Below, piece after piece: positions 29,571 through 40,692 of a stretch of 55,000 nt of DNA (the stretch's first letter is position 1; each line of letters begins with the position of its first letter). The translations under genes were made by a program, and so were the position numbers. Below the pieces are notes generated by a model. The model did no database searches. It was not told the DNA's origin and was given only the letters and a program-made list of their open reading frames with translations. The DNA comes from Chrysomallon squamiferum. Its lineage: Eukaryota > Mollusca > Gastropoda > Neomphalida > Peltospiridae. Where the stretch lies: contig CM022665.1 of NCBI GenBank assembly GCA_012295275.1, positions 38,647,295-38,702,294 on the forward strand, in the 5' to 3' direction.

Positions 29571-29725
29571 CGTACATACATACATACATACATACATACA
29601 TGCATACATACATACATACATACATACATACATACACATACACACACACACACACACATACATACATACATACATACATACATACGTACGTACATAAATA
29701 CATACATACATACATACATACACCT
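29570..29725. repeat. (ACAT)n with internal (AC)n
   Basis: (ACAT)n either side of (AC)n at about 29639-29658. Confidence 0.97.
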
Positions 29726-30824
29726 TACTTTACTTTATTTTACTTCGCATTGTTTTGCTTTAATTTAGATTTAAAATGAATATCTTTCCGTTTCTCTTAT
29801 TTCATGAAACATGCATATTAAACGTAAAAGTAAATGTTTAATTTTTAGCTAGGAAGATTAGGACAAAATTCGTTCTGATTTTTCTTCGTTGTACTGTTCT
29901 TTCTTCTTCTTCGTCTTTTTTTTTTTTTTTTTTTCTTCTGCATCATTATCATCTTCTTCTTCTTCTTCTTCATGTTCAGTCCCCAACCCCCGAAGTCCCT
30001 CTTTCATTTAGGGCGGCAACAAAGATTCTCTTACTATCTCTTCCGTAACTTAATTTAGTTCGTATGTTATTATTTAATGTAAATGTGGTCTACGTCATTG
30101 GTTTATTAAAGTGAAAACTTTAGATGTTCTGCAGCTCTTGACCTTTCGTAGTCACTCCAGTAGTAATTATTATTATAAGAAAACGTTTTGTTTAAAAAGT
30201 TACCTTCAGTGACCTCATGAACCTTAATCAGGCTCAGGAAATGTCTTGGAATAAGTAGTTTCATGTGACTGTTTCGTTTTAAATAATTCAGTCAGCTATT
30301 CGAAAAGTCGTTAAACGTAAACCGAAGGTTACCCCACCCCTCCCCCAAAAAATAAAAAATAAATATGGCTTGGATACATGATAAATAAAGTTGGATTTGT
30401 GTGTGTAAACCAGTGCTTTGTTTGATAACAGACTTAGTTGAAAATAGTCATATAACTCTTGTCGAAATCCTACCATGGTACTCTTTCAGTATCTAAAAAT
30501 CTTACTGCAGATGGATAAACCTCTAAGTATAAGCTGGTATAATCAAGTATTAAGTTCACATGAAAAGACTGCAGTAATCTTAGAACAGAAGAGAAAAAGA
30601 AAAAAGGAAGGAAGAAAGAAATCAAAAGAAAAAAGGAAAGAAAGAAAAATAAGTAAATACGTAATGGTATAATAACAAAAGTATGATTTATATTTATTAT
30701 ATTTACACAAAACTAAAATAAAAACAAGACAAAAAAACCGTAATGAAATTTAACCATTTTATTACACATTTTTTCAAAAATGTAAACTCATTTGGCTTTT
30801 CTTTTCTGTCATAATTATTATTAT

Positions 30825-30863
<39 letters not shown>

Positions 30864-31234
30864 ATATATATATTCAGATATACACTCTTACAAACTTTGA
30901 TTGCACGGCGGAGACGCAGCAACACATGAAATGCATGGGTTACGTCCCGCCGTCCGACAAACGACAGTTACCGCGTAAAAACAAAACTTTCACTTAAAAC
31001 ACCGACAGAAAATATTGCACGATAAGAATATTGTGTTAGGTACATCAAAGAATGTGCTACTACTCTTTTTACTTACATAAAATGATGGACACCCACACCT
31101 CTGGTAAACGTATTGAGATAACATATATACCACAGTGTTACTTACAGGATTTCTATACAAATATTACAAACACGATAGAAAAGAGAAGTGATCCTTGTCT
31201 AACTCCCACTTCTAATTAAATATTTAAAAATAAG

Positions 31235-31274
<40 letters not shown>

Positions 31275-32050
31275 CTATTACATTTTTAGATTGACCAGCA
31301 ATACAGATCTATGTTATGACTTAATAATGATGAACCTTTTCAGTTTTTAAAAGATAATTCAGATATCTGACAAAATTGTAATAAATCTAAGATACTTTTT
31401 ATCTTTTTGCTTTCTTGAAGTGTATTATTAGTCCATTTAATAATATAAAGGTTTCTACCACGAGGATGGGATTATATCAACATTCATTCGTTTATTGCTT
31501 CCATTACTAATTATGAGTAGGAATGGTACTTATAGTAATGTTCTGTAGTACAAAATAAATAATAAATAAATACTGAAATAATTTAGGTAACTATTTACAA
31601 GTAATCGTTCAACCATCTCGACTTTCATGAAGTAATAGTGGCACTGCATAGCTCTTTTTCAACTTTCCATATTTTGTGCAAATATTAATACCGTTGGTTA
31701 TGAAAGATAATTATAACAAAAAGCTTATGACAATAATATAATAATAATAATATCATTAATATACAAGGGCTTACTGTGTAACTTTAAAAAAATAATGGAA
31801 AAAAAAAAATATTAAAAAAAAAAGATTTGCGTCTTATAAAACGTTCATTTTGAAAAAATAGAAGACAAATGATTAAATGACAAAAACGTTAACTCTCATC
31901 TTTTATGCATTTTCTAAAACAATGTCTCCTCAGTTATAAAAATGTCAAACAGGAAATTAATTAGTAATTAACTTATATATAAAAAAAAGACGGTACAAAA
32001 TTTTTGATTATTTCTTTAATTAGTTGCAGTAACAATGATTATCATGGTAA
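29726..32050. other. AT-rich DNA; no gene seen
   Basis: Poly-T 29918-29934, (TTC)n 29953-29970, (AT)n 30826-30872 and 31236-31269. The only canonical minus-strand AATAAA near DUSP10 is at about 31488-31493. Confidence 0.55.
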
Positions 32051-32055
32051 AAAAT

Positions 32056-32135
32056 CAGTGGCGGGTCCAATATAATGCTTTACTTAACGATGCAGGTTGT
32101 TCAAAATATCTTTAGAAATGGAAAGATCTCAATAT

Positions 32136-32167
<32 letters not shown>

Positions 32168-32401
32168 GAAAAGAAAGAACAAGATGCAGTTCTTTTGCAA
32201 AAATCTTAAATGAGAATGTGTGTCCAGGACGGCCTACTTGAACTTTGTATGGACGCAAGCAATGGTCAAAAAAGTTTAATGCTGCCTCGTGAAATTTTTG
32301 AAATTTTTTGGACCGCTTAAGAGGAATATCATTCCATTCTTTTAAAAGTGTGGCCGTAGCTCCTGGCACTGTTGTTTTTTTCAATTTTGGACCCGCCACT
32401 G
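32056..32401 (-). mobile_element. Short non-autonomous DNA transposon (MITE) with hAT-like 16-bp TIRs
   Basis: TCAGTGGCGGGTCCAA at 32055-32070 is repeated perfectly, inverted, at 32387-32402. CAGTGGCGG-type ends are typical of hAT-superfamily elements. The element is about 346 bp. An 87-codon frame on the minus strand starts inside the right TIR (MAGPKLKKTTVPG...) and ends in the internal poly-A run at 32145-32167. It does not resemble a transposase I know. No clean 8-bp target duplication is visible (left flank TAAAAAAT, right flank ACTGTGAC), so the insertion is old or the ends are slightly misplaced. Confidence 0.6.
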
Positions 32402-32619
32402 ACTGTGACTAGACAAACTATTATTGCGATGTTTTCTTATTTGTGCAATACGCCGCCAAGTTCCAGTACACGAACAAAGATAGTTTTGTTGTAAGGCATT
32501 GTTGGTGATTTGAAATGAACAATGGATGCCGTTATCGTAGGCATAAGATACAACTGTTATCTATTATACAATATGCACAAATAAACAACAACAGAACATA
32601 AAGAGCACCAATCAAACAA

Positions 32620-32638
32620 ACAATGTTAGCAAAAAAAA

Positions 32639-32669
<31 letters not shown>

Positions 32670-32900
32670 TACAATAACTAAAAAAAAAAAAAAATAAAAA
32701 TAAATAAATCTATAAATAAATAAATTAAAAAATAACAATAATAATAATTTAAAAAAAAAAAAAATAAAAAGAAATAAAAAAATAAAAACAACTTATCCAT
32801 CAGTCACTCTTACACAAATGGCGAGGTAGAAATGTTTTAAATTTTGCATTTGATATCATTATTATTATTATTATTATTAGTAGTAGTAGTAGTAGTAATA
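32620..32900. repeat. A-rich, (AAT)n, (ATT)n and (TAG)n patches
   Basis: (AAT)n 32640-32668, poly-A 32681-32694 and 32748-32764, (ATT)n 32858-32878, (TAG)n 32878-32896. Confidence 0.85.
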
Positions 32901-32997
32901 TTATTATTTATAACTGTCAAATTCTCGTTCTTGCTTTCTTTTCTTTCTTCTTAACGATGGAATGAAGAAGTCACTAGCGATTTGGCGGCGGCGGTGG

Positions 32998-33018
32998 CCA
33001 TATTTGGTGATGACGTCA
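32998..33018. promoter_or_regulatory. Perfect CArG box (SRE core) 3 bp from a perfect CRE
   Basis: CCATATTTGG (32998-33007) matches the SRF-binding CC(A/T)6GG. TGACGTCA (33011-33018) is the full palindromic CREB/ATF site and runs straight into a further TGACG half-site. The motifs are seen directly; occupancy and function are inferred. They lie about 0.9 kb beyond the predicted DUSP10 poly(A) signal in a short G+C-richer patch (GGCGGCGGCGG just before). Confidence 0.45.
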
Positions 33019-33182
33019 TGACGAATGTCGCTCAGATGAGTGTTTCTTTATGATGAGGTTGGCAAGCGTGAAAAAAAGTCCTCGCTGGCCCCTTCTGTTA
33101 GCAGCATATGTGAGATTTCCGTAAAATGAGTCAGTTAGATCTCCTTCTCTCTCACTCTCAATCGTTTTTGTTTGTTGTTTTT

Positions 33183-33224
33183 TTTAACATTTGCCGTAAG
33201 GCAAATGACAACGAGAATGTTAAA
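33183..33224. other. Nested, mutually exclusive stem-loops
   Basis: CATTTGCC (33188-33195) pairs with GGCAAATG (33200-33207) around GTAA. TTTAACATT (33183-33191) can instead pair with AATGTTAAA (33216-33224). The two stems share bases and cannot both form fully. Confidence 0.5.
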
Positions 33225-33244
33225 GATAAAAACAAATACACCGA

Positions 33245-33245
<1 letters not shown>

Positions 33246-33279
<34 letters not shown>
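33246..33279. repeat. Poly-A tract
   Basis: About 34 uninterrupted A on the plus strand. Confidence 0.97.
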
Positions 33280-33281
<2 letters not shown>

Positions 33282-33917
33282 ACAAAATACATATAAATAA
33301 ATAAAAAGGAATAATAATAGAAAAAATATATATGATAATAAATAATAAAAGAAAACAAAAAAAAGTTATTTTGCCCTTTGAAAAACAAGTTTGGTCAGCT
33401 TTTGCACGTTCCCTGAAGTTCTTTTTACGTAGATATATCATGGAGAGATGAAAATGTATGTCAATATGTAAATAATGTTTCTTCTTTTATATATATATAT
33501 ATATGTGTGTGTGTTATATATATACATAAAACAATAAAAATGCATCTTTATAGTCCTTATTTCAGTGTATCATCATCATCATCATTTTAACTGATGAAGA
33601 AATTTCAAACTGTGATGATCGTAACTCGTTCGGGATCCACAACTGTATTGGACAAGCAGCTTATGTTCAGTCCTTCGGTCATCTGATGGACAAGACAACG
33701 TTTAACGACGATCGGTCAGTCTGCCTGTCTGTCCTGTTGTTTGGTGTGAGATCTACGATGTAACAAAGGCACAAAATGTGATATTTAGTGAAGAAAAATA
33801 TCGAAGTATTAATTTGCCCTGTAGGAATGTGTTTTAAAGTTTTGATCCTCAAAACCGTCTAGAAAAAAAAAAAAAAAGATTCAAAAAAAAAAAAAAAAAA
33901 AAAAATGAAAAATGTCT

Positions 33918-33923
33918 TTTAAT
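33918..33923 (-). terminator. Candidate poly(A) signal ATTAAA for DUSP10
   Basis: ATTAAA on the minus strand, about 635 nt after the stop codon. It is followed within 15 nt by a long T-run (plus-strand poly-A at 33882-33904), which fits a T-rich downstream element. ATTAAA is the commonest variant of AATAAA in animals, but an AT-rich region throws up such hexamers by chance. Confidence 0.35.
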
Positions 33924-34556
33924 GTCTGATGATATTCTCACTGCTGATGTCAACTAAATGGAACAGACTTTCTTTATCAGTTTTAAATATGGAGAAATTC
34001 TCATTTGTTCTTTTGAATCGCATACCATTCAGAAACTGACTGTCGATGAACATGTTACTGCAGTCTTCGTTTAGAAATAATAATAATAATAAAAAAAAAG
34101 AGAAATAAATTATTCATTATTGGCACATCCGTCTATGAAGTTCTCATAGATATAAAAACTGCATTCCACATAGTTCTTTATAAAAGATACAGTCTGTGAA
34201 TATACAGTTTCTCATTTGAATTATCATTTTTCAACGTCGTGAAAAAACATATTTGATTCAAAACATGGAATCTTCAATTCAAATTGTGTAGATAAATCTG
34301 TCTATGATTTCAAACTTAATCTACAGTTATTAATTTGAACGATTAAACTTTTTTCAACGTCTTGTCTTCAGTTTAAAATAAAACATGGATGATTTATAGG
34401 TATCTTTTCTTTCTTTCTTTCTTTTTTCTTTTTTTCTTACAAAATTCAAAAAGAATGTCTTGTTTATGTCTCAGTTTTCAACGCCTTATCCTTGTTTATC
34501 TCGTATTAAAACTAATCTGGGTGTTCTTTACGACTCGTGTGCGATGTTTCTGCTTT
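33924..34556 (-). other. DUSP10: DUSP10 3' untranslated region (predicted extent)
   Basis: AT-rich sequence between the TGA and the nearest minus-strand poly(A)-signal variant. No open frame of note. The extent is inferred: the first canonical AATAAA on this strand occurs only near 31.49 kb, so a longer isoform is possible. Confidence 0.4.
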
Positions 34557-34822
34557 TCATACTGTGCTCTCCACGCCTTGCAGTCGTGGGTTCAGAATTC
34601 TTGGGGTTTCTCCTTTGTTCAAGTCGCGCTCAAACTCCATCAGCTGTCCCATGAAGTTGAAGTTAGGTGATATGATGGCGCGCTTGCCTTTCACGTACTT
34701 GTAAGCGTCTGTCATTGTCATCTTCGTGTGTTTGAGGATGTATGCGATGGTGATGGTGGCAGAGCGCGAAACTCCCGCGTGACAGTGGATGAGGATTTTC
34801 CCGCCATTTTGATGACAGTCGT
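34557..34822 (-). CDS. DUSP10: DUSP10 coding exon 4: P-loop, catalytic Cys, C-terminus and stop
   Basis: Last coding exon, after acceptor TTTTGGCAG, ending in TGA at 34559-34557. It encodes residues 327-414. The phosphatase signature [11 protein letters not shown] (34787 downwards) contains nucleophile Cys340 and phosphate-binding Arg346, so HCX5R is intact. [14 protein letters not shown] and [15 protein letters not shown] are the AYxxVK and SPNxxFxxQL motifs of MAP-kinase phosphatases. The C-terminus [16 protein letters not shown] tracks vertebrate DUSP10 nearly residue for residue. That distinguishes it from DUSP1/4/6/16-type paralogues, which diverge here. No catalytic residue is missing, so the enzyme is predicted to be active. 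Confidence 0.96.
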
Positions 34823-34940
34823 CTGCCAAAAGAAAACAGAAATTTTAATAAAATGAAGAATGGATATATATATATATATATATATATTTTATCTATATTT
34901 AAAAAAACCACATATCATGTTTTAGACATATATAAATGAA

Positions 34941-34981
<41 letters not shown>

Positions 34982-35430
34982 GACAGAGAGAGAATAGTCT
35001 GAGTACGATGTGACGTAACACTAACGAGTGATTTATTTAAAAAGATGCGTTTTGTACTGACGTTAGTGTTTCCTCTAATTAGATACATTAGTTTAAAATT
35101 ATATTTGATACCGTGTTGCACCACCTTTTTCTGTTAACTATTTAATTCGGCTTACGTATAAATCATCGAAATCTATTAAACAGAACAATTCAAAATTTCC
35201 GATACGAGACAATGGAATGGGTGAGTAATTTATAACTGGGTTTGTTCAGCTTTTGTCCATGTGTTTGTTTTGCTGAAATTAACACCACGGGAAAAAAAAA
35301 AGCAGATAAGCCATATTTTACGACTGTTTGTCATTTCCTGCTTTTCTGGATGATACGTGAAATAATGATCAAATCATGTTGCCCCGGGTCCAGTTTTTAA
35401 GCAATCGAGTGGTTTCGCGTGTGTTGTCAC

Positions 35431-35518
35431 GCGCGCGCGCGCGCGCACGCACGGGTGCTGTTCTCCGTCAAAGCCAATTAACTGTGAGTTATGACTCACA
35501 TCACTGGTGGAGAACAGC
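35431..35518. other. (CG)n tract beside a nested inverted repeat
   Basis: (CG)8 at about 35430-35446. GCTGTTCTCC (35457-35466) pairs perfectly with GGAGAACAGC (35509-35518). Inside the loop TGTGAGT (35483-35489) pairs with ACTCACA (35494-35500), which overlaps an AP-1 heptamer. Confidence 0.6.
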
Positions 35519-38500
35519 CATATGTTGGCGCGAGCTTCGAAAAGTGGAAATCGATCATTTGTGAAATAAGCACTTGCTGATAGTTCACAAGTGGCCAATC
35601 AGTGGAAAGAATACCACAGCAACAAGTTTTAGACATGCCTCGTTGAAACCACGAGCACTTGTTCTACGTAATGTGGGGCCACTTAAGCACGAACTCAAAA
35701 AAAAATAATAATTTATCTGAAAGACTCCGAAAGACTCTGGCAGCCTCCCCCCCCCCATAAGAGCAAGACTTTAAATTGTTTGCGGTTAAATGCCTTTTTA
35801 TAATTTCATTCCCTTTTGCGACAACACCGTCATTTTCAGCAGAGTCAGTGATTTTGTGTTTGTTTTTTCTAAATCTGTGGTAGGTGCTGATCTGGTTGAA
35901 GAAATGTTGGATATGCAAAATTTAAAGCTAATATTAAAATTAATGGAAAGATGAAATCTAATTCAATGTAAATTTTTAAGAGAATTACAAAATATTTTTC
36001 TTTTGTTTCTATTTTTCTTAAAAAAAAATTAAAAAAAATTTTAAATTAAAGAAATAAAGAAAAAAGAAAGAAAGAATAACATAATAATAAAATTAAAAAA
36101 AATAATAAAAAAAATAAAAATTTATAAAATTTCAATATTTATTTTCAAACAAACATTAATTTTAAAAACCCCTAACTTATTTACAGTTTATGTTGGTGTG
36201 ACTGTAACAAACGCAGGTCTATCGTCAATCACAAACAAAGCTACTTTATTAAAAATATCACCCTTTCTGTTCAAACAAAGGTAAGCGACAGTTCTCTCTC
36301 ACGTATGACTCACCTAAAAATTACACCTGAACTGAAACATCTGCTGCGCTTCTCATTCAGATAGCCTGATTTCTTAATCCTTGTTAAACGCGGCGTTCAG
36401 AGATTGCACATAACATAATTAATTCAGGCTTATAAGCATCTCGCTTGCTCCTCTGAATCAAACATTATGTCCCCCTTTCTCTCGATCGTGTTTAAAATTT
36501 TTATTCGCAGTACGTCGTTTCTATAGAAACACCTACGCCTGCGTCCCCATGAGTCATGTGGGGTTTTTTTTGTGGTTTTTTTTTTACCTTAATGAAATCC
36601 ATAACAGAATGACATCGCTTATTATTGGATTTGTGTTATAACAAAGCTGGTTTGTCAACGTAAATCGACGTAGTTCACCAAAACGAAAACAAAAAAAAAA
36701 AAAAAAAACAGATGGATAATTTATGCAAATGAGAAATCAATCAGCGAATAATTGACAAGAGCTGTTTCGTTATATGGGAGAAAGTCTTTTTTTTATTTTT
36801 TTTTTTTTTTGTTGTTGTTGATGTTGTTGTTGTTGTTGGTGTTGGTGTAGCGGTGAAGCAAGATTAGCGGTTTATTTACCTGCGCATGTCGATATGCCTC
36901 GCATATTGATGTTCTTATTGTGCTGTGTTAATTCATAACGGCCACAAAACATGGATTATTTCCACAAAACAAATCTCAGAATGTTTCGTGTTCAGTCATA
37001 CAGGTGAAATGACGACTTTCCATATTGACTTTTTCGAACAGGAAAAATAAAGTAAATTGTGTATTGAATCTCAGCTGTGGTAAAATTAATGTAATCTGAG
37101 TTCAACAGAGCTACTGAAATTATATATAATTATATGTATATATATAACATACATTAATGTGAGAATTAATGTGAATATGTGTATGTATGTGTGTTTATAT
37201 AACTATCATAATCCTCACAATATGTTGTTGTGTATGTATGTGTTTTTTTGTGTGTTATTATTACAAACTAGAAAGCATTATCTTTTGTATCCATTTTTTT
37301 TTCTTCCTTACGTCATAATCGACTTCTGTTATCAAGTAATATTTGAATTATTGATTAGCATTGTTTATTTTTAATTCTTATGTAATAAGAATAAATCATT
37401 ACAAAAAAAAAAAAAAAAAAAAAATTTTTTATAAAATATTAAAAATACAGATCGAAACCAGGCATGTTACAAATCATTTTATTTTTTATTTTATTTTTTT
37501 TTTCCTGCGAACGTTAAAATTATTTAACAGAAATTACGCAGTTTAAATTATGATTTAATCTTGCGGTATGAGATAAGTACTGATGCTCGTAAATTACGTA
37601 ACATTATGATAGATTAATTTGATAATCATTATAATGATGGATTGATATAATTTTTAAATTTTTTTAATTATTAAATTCGGCACATACCTCTTACACATAG
37701 ATACACCTAATCACTACAGTATTCGTATGACAGCTGAACTGAATAGAAGACAAGGTTATGATTATATATGGATTTTTAAAACAAGTAACTGGATACTGCT
37801 GTATACAGTAACATTTTCGTTACAATTAAAATACTGCTAGTAGTAGTAGTATGAGTAGCAATTAGTGGGTTTTTCTTGTCATTATTCTTGATGTTATTAT
37901 GACTATTATTATTATTATTACCAGATATGCTGGGAAAACATCTTAATTGCAAAAAACATAAACAACAATGCCAACAGAAAGAAAAGAAATTATTCTCATT
38001 GACACAGAATCAAAAAAAAAAAAAAACAACAACAACAACAACAAAAAACCGCTTAGACACAACCTTACTAAGGTATTAACATCTGCTTGCAAGAACAACA
38101 AAATAATGACACATTCTTCTTAAAGGGCCTTGAACGCTACGTCGCCATATTTCTGCGATCGATTTCGAAGGACACCACTTGCACAAACATTCTTCTAGAT
38201 TCTGTTAAGACTCGGCAGTCTTTCCTTCTGGCGTTTCGAATCGACACGTAATGAATATTATTTGGAAAGACTTCATTTTTGCTTCATTTAATTTTCTTTG
38301 TGTGTCGTGTTTTAATACGACGGTTATGACACAGAAGTTGGCGATGCTGCAAAGCGGTTCAGTTTGGTGAATCAATGGTAAAGCAATAAAGGAAATGCTC
38401 TTTTTTTTTTTTTCCCCTTTTTTTTTTTTTCCCCATATGTTTGAAAAATGACGCCAATTGTAGTTTCCGTTGCGTGAGAAGTTGTCGTAAATAAAAGAGC

Positions 38501-38616
38501 TGTGCAACGTGTGTAGATGACATACTACATGGTTTCATAATTCTGTGAGCAAAGTGGGTGAAAGGTTGCGCTGAGAATGAAATATTGTTATAAAGGAATT
38601 TGCAGCTGGTGTATCG

Positions 38617-38639
38617 GTGTGTGTGTGTGTGTGTGTGCG

Positions 38640-38675
<36 letters not shown>

Positions 38676-38699
38676 AGTAGTAGTAGTAGTAGTAGTAGT
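38617..38699. repeat. (GT)10, (GA)15 and (AGT)n in DUSP10 intron 3
   Basis: (GT)n 38617-38636, CGTTT spacer, (GA)n 38643-38672, (AGT)n 38673-38699. Read on the transcript it is (UAC)n(UC)15(AC)10. Confidence 0.97.
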
Positions 38700-38751
38700 C
38701 AGTAGTAACAACAGCAGCAACGACAGTAGTAATAATAAAAGCAAAACTCAC

Positions 38752-38937
38752 CTATAAATTCTATGGCTTCCTCGAAGTATTGTTTAAGATTTTGTTGGCA
38801 GCTATCATTAGCTGGTAATCTCTTGTACTTGATCCCGTCTTTTTCAAAATGAAGAGGCACATGTGAAGTGACGTTAAGAATATAGTTTATGTTGTTGTTC
38901 ATCAAACATTCCAAACTAGCAGCATCTCTTTCGTTAC
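38752..38937 (-). CDS. DUSP10: DUSP10 coding exon 3: phosphatase domain, general-acid half
   Basis: 186-bp exon, phase 1 at both ends. The acceptor is CTTTCAG before 38937 and the donor is GTGAGT from 38751. It encodes residues 265 (completed) to 326. GNERDAASLECL is the family's GNEQDA segment. NYILNVTSHVP and YKRLPANDS follow. Asp309 (38806-38804), in the LPANDS motif, corresponds to the general acid of dual-specificity phosphatases. The C-terminal part, QNLKQYFEEAIEFI, matches the DUSP10 helix before the P-loop strand. Only 421 bp of intron separate it from exon 2. Confidence 0.94.
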
Positions 38938-39093
38938 CTGAAAGATATAACACATCAATTAATTTAGATTCTCTTCCCCAAAACGAATTAGCTCGTTTAA
39001 GGTTTATTGTAAGTTTATAAAGACAGTGTTGAATCCAGGCTTTAGAAATATAGATATAACAATTTTTTTAGAAGCGTATAATTATGCTAAAAC

Positions 39094-39141
<48 letters not shown>

Positions 39142-39358
39142 CAACGTTAATATCTAAAACTTAATAATAACAGTTATATTAACAGTTATAAATACATACA
39201 AATATTTAACATTTGTTAAAATTCAGATATCTTGAACACATACCAAGATGTGAAAAATGTAATTAGTTAAGGCCTGGAAGAATCACAGTCTTGTTTTTGA
39301 TATTTACCCAGATACAGGACATTTTTAAAATGTTAAAACTTGGACTGCTGAAACTTAC
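38938..39358 (-). other. DUSP10: DUSP10 intron 2 (421 bp, phase 1)
   Basis: GTAAGT at the 5' end, CTTTCAG at the 3' end. It contains an (AT)n tract at about 39095-39137. It is far shorter than the two neighbouring introns. Confidence 0.88.
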
Positions 39359-39526
39359 CTAGGTATAAGAAAGGTAGTATTTGTGAGGTAATGGCTTGTT
39401 CTATCTCTGCGTCTGGTTCGTGGATAGGCTGTCCGGTTGGGCTGTACAATGGCCGACTAAAACCCGGACACCTATCAGAACTCATACACAAATCTTTGTG
39501 TTTGTTGGAAAAATCTTTGAGACCTC
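39359..39526 (-). CDS. DUSP10: DUSP10 coding exon 2: linker between rhodanese and phosphatase domains
   Basis: 168-bp exon, phase 1 at both ends. The acceptor is TTTCAG before 39526 and the donor is GTAAGT from 39358. It encodes codon 209 (completed) to 264 and the first base of 265. It starts GGLKDFS, continuing exon 1 VLKG exactly as vertebrate DUSP10 reads VLKGGL. It ends QILPFLYLG, the conserved beta-strand that opens the catalytic domain. The middle (residues about 225-250) is a Pro/Ser-containing linker with little conservation. Because the length is a multiple of three and both flanking introns are phase 1, the exon can be skipped or repeated without a frameshift. Confidence 0.92.
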
Positions 39527-40334
39527 CTGAAATTAACAACACATACACTGTATAAATTAAAAAAAATAAACCTTAAATATTTAATAATTGATTTTTTGGG
39601 GGGATTTTTTTATTATTTTTTTAATTATTATTATTATTTTAAATAACACTAGTAGTATATACTGATTCAGCAAATGGATGTTAAAACATTAGGTATTTGT
39701 AATAAGGCAGCTTTTATATGCACCTTGTCATAGTATGTAAAACATCCACATACCATAAATGTACCAACTGATAATAAATTAGTCATGGAGCATTGGTTGT
39801 AACGGTAAATACACTAAACAGCTGAATGGTGATAAAATAATAAGAATAATACCACTAATCATCATCACCTTCACAAAAAAGATAAATAAATAATTCCAAT
39901 TTCACATAAACTTTGGACAAAACATTCAAAACACTTTTCAAACACATTTATCAAAACATATATATATATATGTGTGTTTTTTTTTTTAACAGTTTTTTTA
40001 GCCGTCTATCTATGCTTGGCTCGCCATTATTTCATAAAATATCATATTAATCGATTTATTATCTAAGACTTTTACGCTAAACTGGTGTTCTCCATTACTT
40101 TATACTTCATTATGTTTCCCTTACAGTTCGGAACGGCTATAAAAGCACCACTAATGGATGTACAGAAAATTCTTGAACTAAGGAACAAGTGGTCTGTAGG
40201 AAAACGGAAAAACATATTTGTAAAGAAAATGGACATATCTTAAGCGCTGTACAACAGTTATCGATTCCTAAACATTCGGAAGATGCCGATAGCATCGTTT
40301 TTCTTCTTGATGGAAAGATTTATTTGAGTAATGA

Positions 40335-40369
<35 letters not shown>

Positions 40370-40639
40370 ATTTGGTTTGACAAATATCGCATATGAAAGA
40401 GAAATCAGTATTCCGATGCTATTAGCGAGAAATTAATTTTTAAAATTTTTATTTTATTTTATTTTATTTTATTTCAGCTTTATGCATTTGGTTCTTAAAT
40501 CATTCCTCTCTGATAAATGGTCTCAATAAACATTGCTGTAGTATTAGATTTAATATACCTAAATTATGCTTGTCAGTCAATAAAAAAACCCTTTTTTTTC
40601 TCTCTGATTTGTGTATCAATATTTTCCGTAATAAAATAT

Positions 40640-40692
40640 AACGAAGCATTAACCCACCCCCTCCTCCCCCCTCTATTTTAGATCCTCCGCTG
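40640..40692 (-). mobile_element. Possible hAT-like terminal fragment
   Basis: On the minus strand it reads CAGCGGAGGATCTAAAAT followed by a G-rich run (GGGGGGAGGAGGGGG). This layout of a CAGNGGNGGATC end and a G-rich subterminal block is common in hAT-derived repeats. No opposite end was found. Confidence 0.25.

Larger units (their letters stand above)
34823..38751 (-). other. DUSP10: DUSP10 intron 3 (about 3.9 kb, phase 1)
   Basis: GTGAGT at the 5' end, TTTTGGCAG at the 3' end. Within 52-135 nt of the donor the transcript runs (UAC)9, (UC)15, a 6-nt spacer, then (AC)10. A second pyrimidine tract (34992-34944 on the minus strand) and an (AU)n run (34866-34889) lie shortly before the exon 4 acceptor. 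The intron also carries the nested hairpin at 35.46 kb and three TGASTCA motifs. No exon was recognised inside it. Confidence 0.85.
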
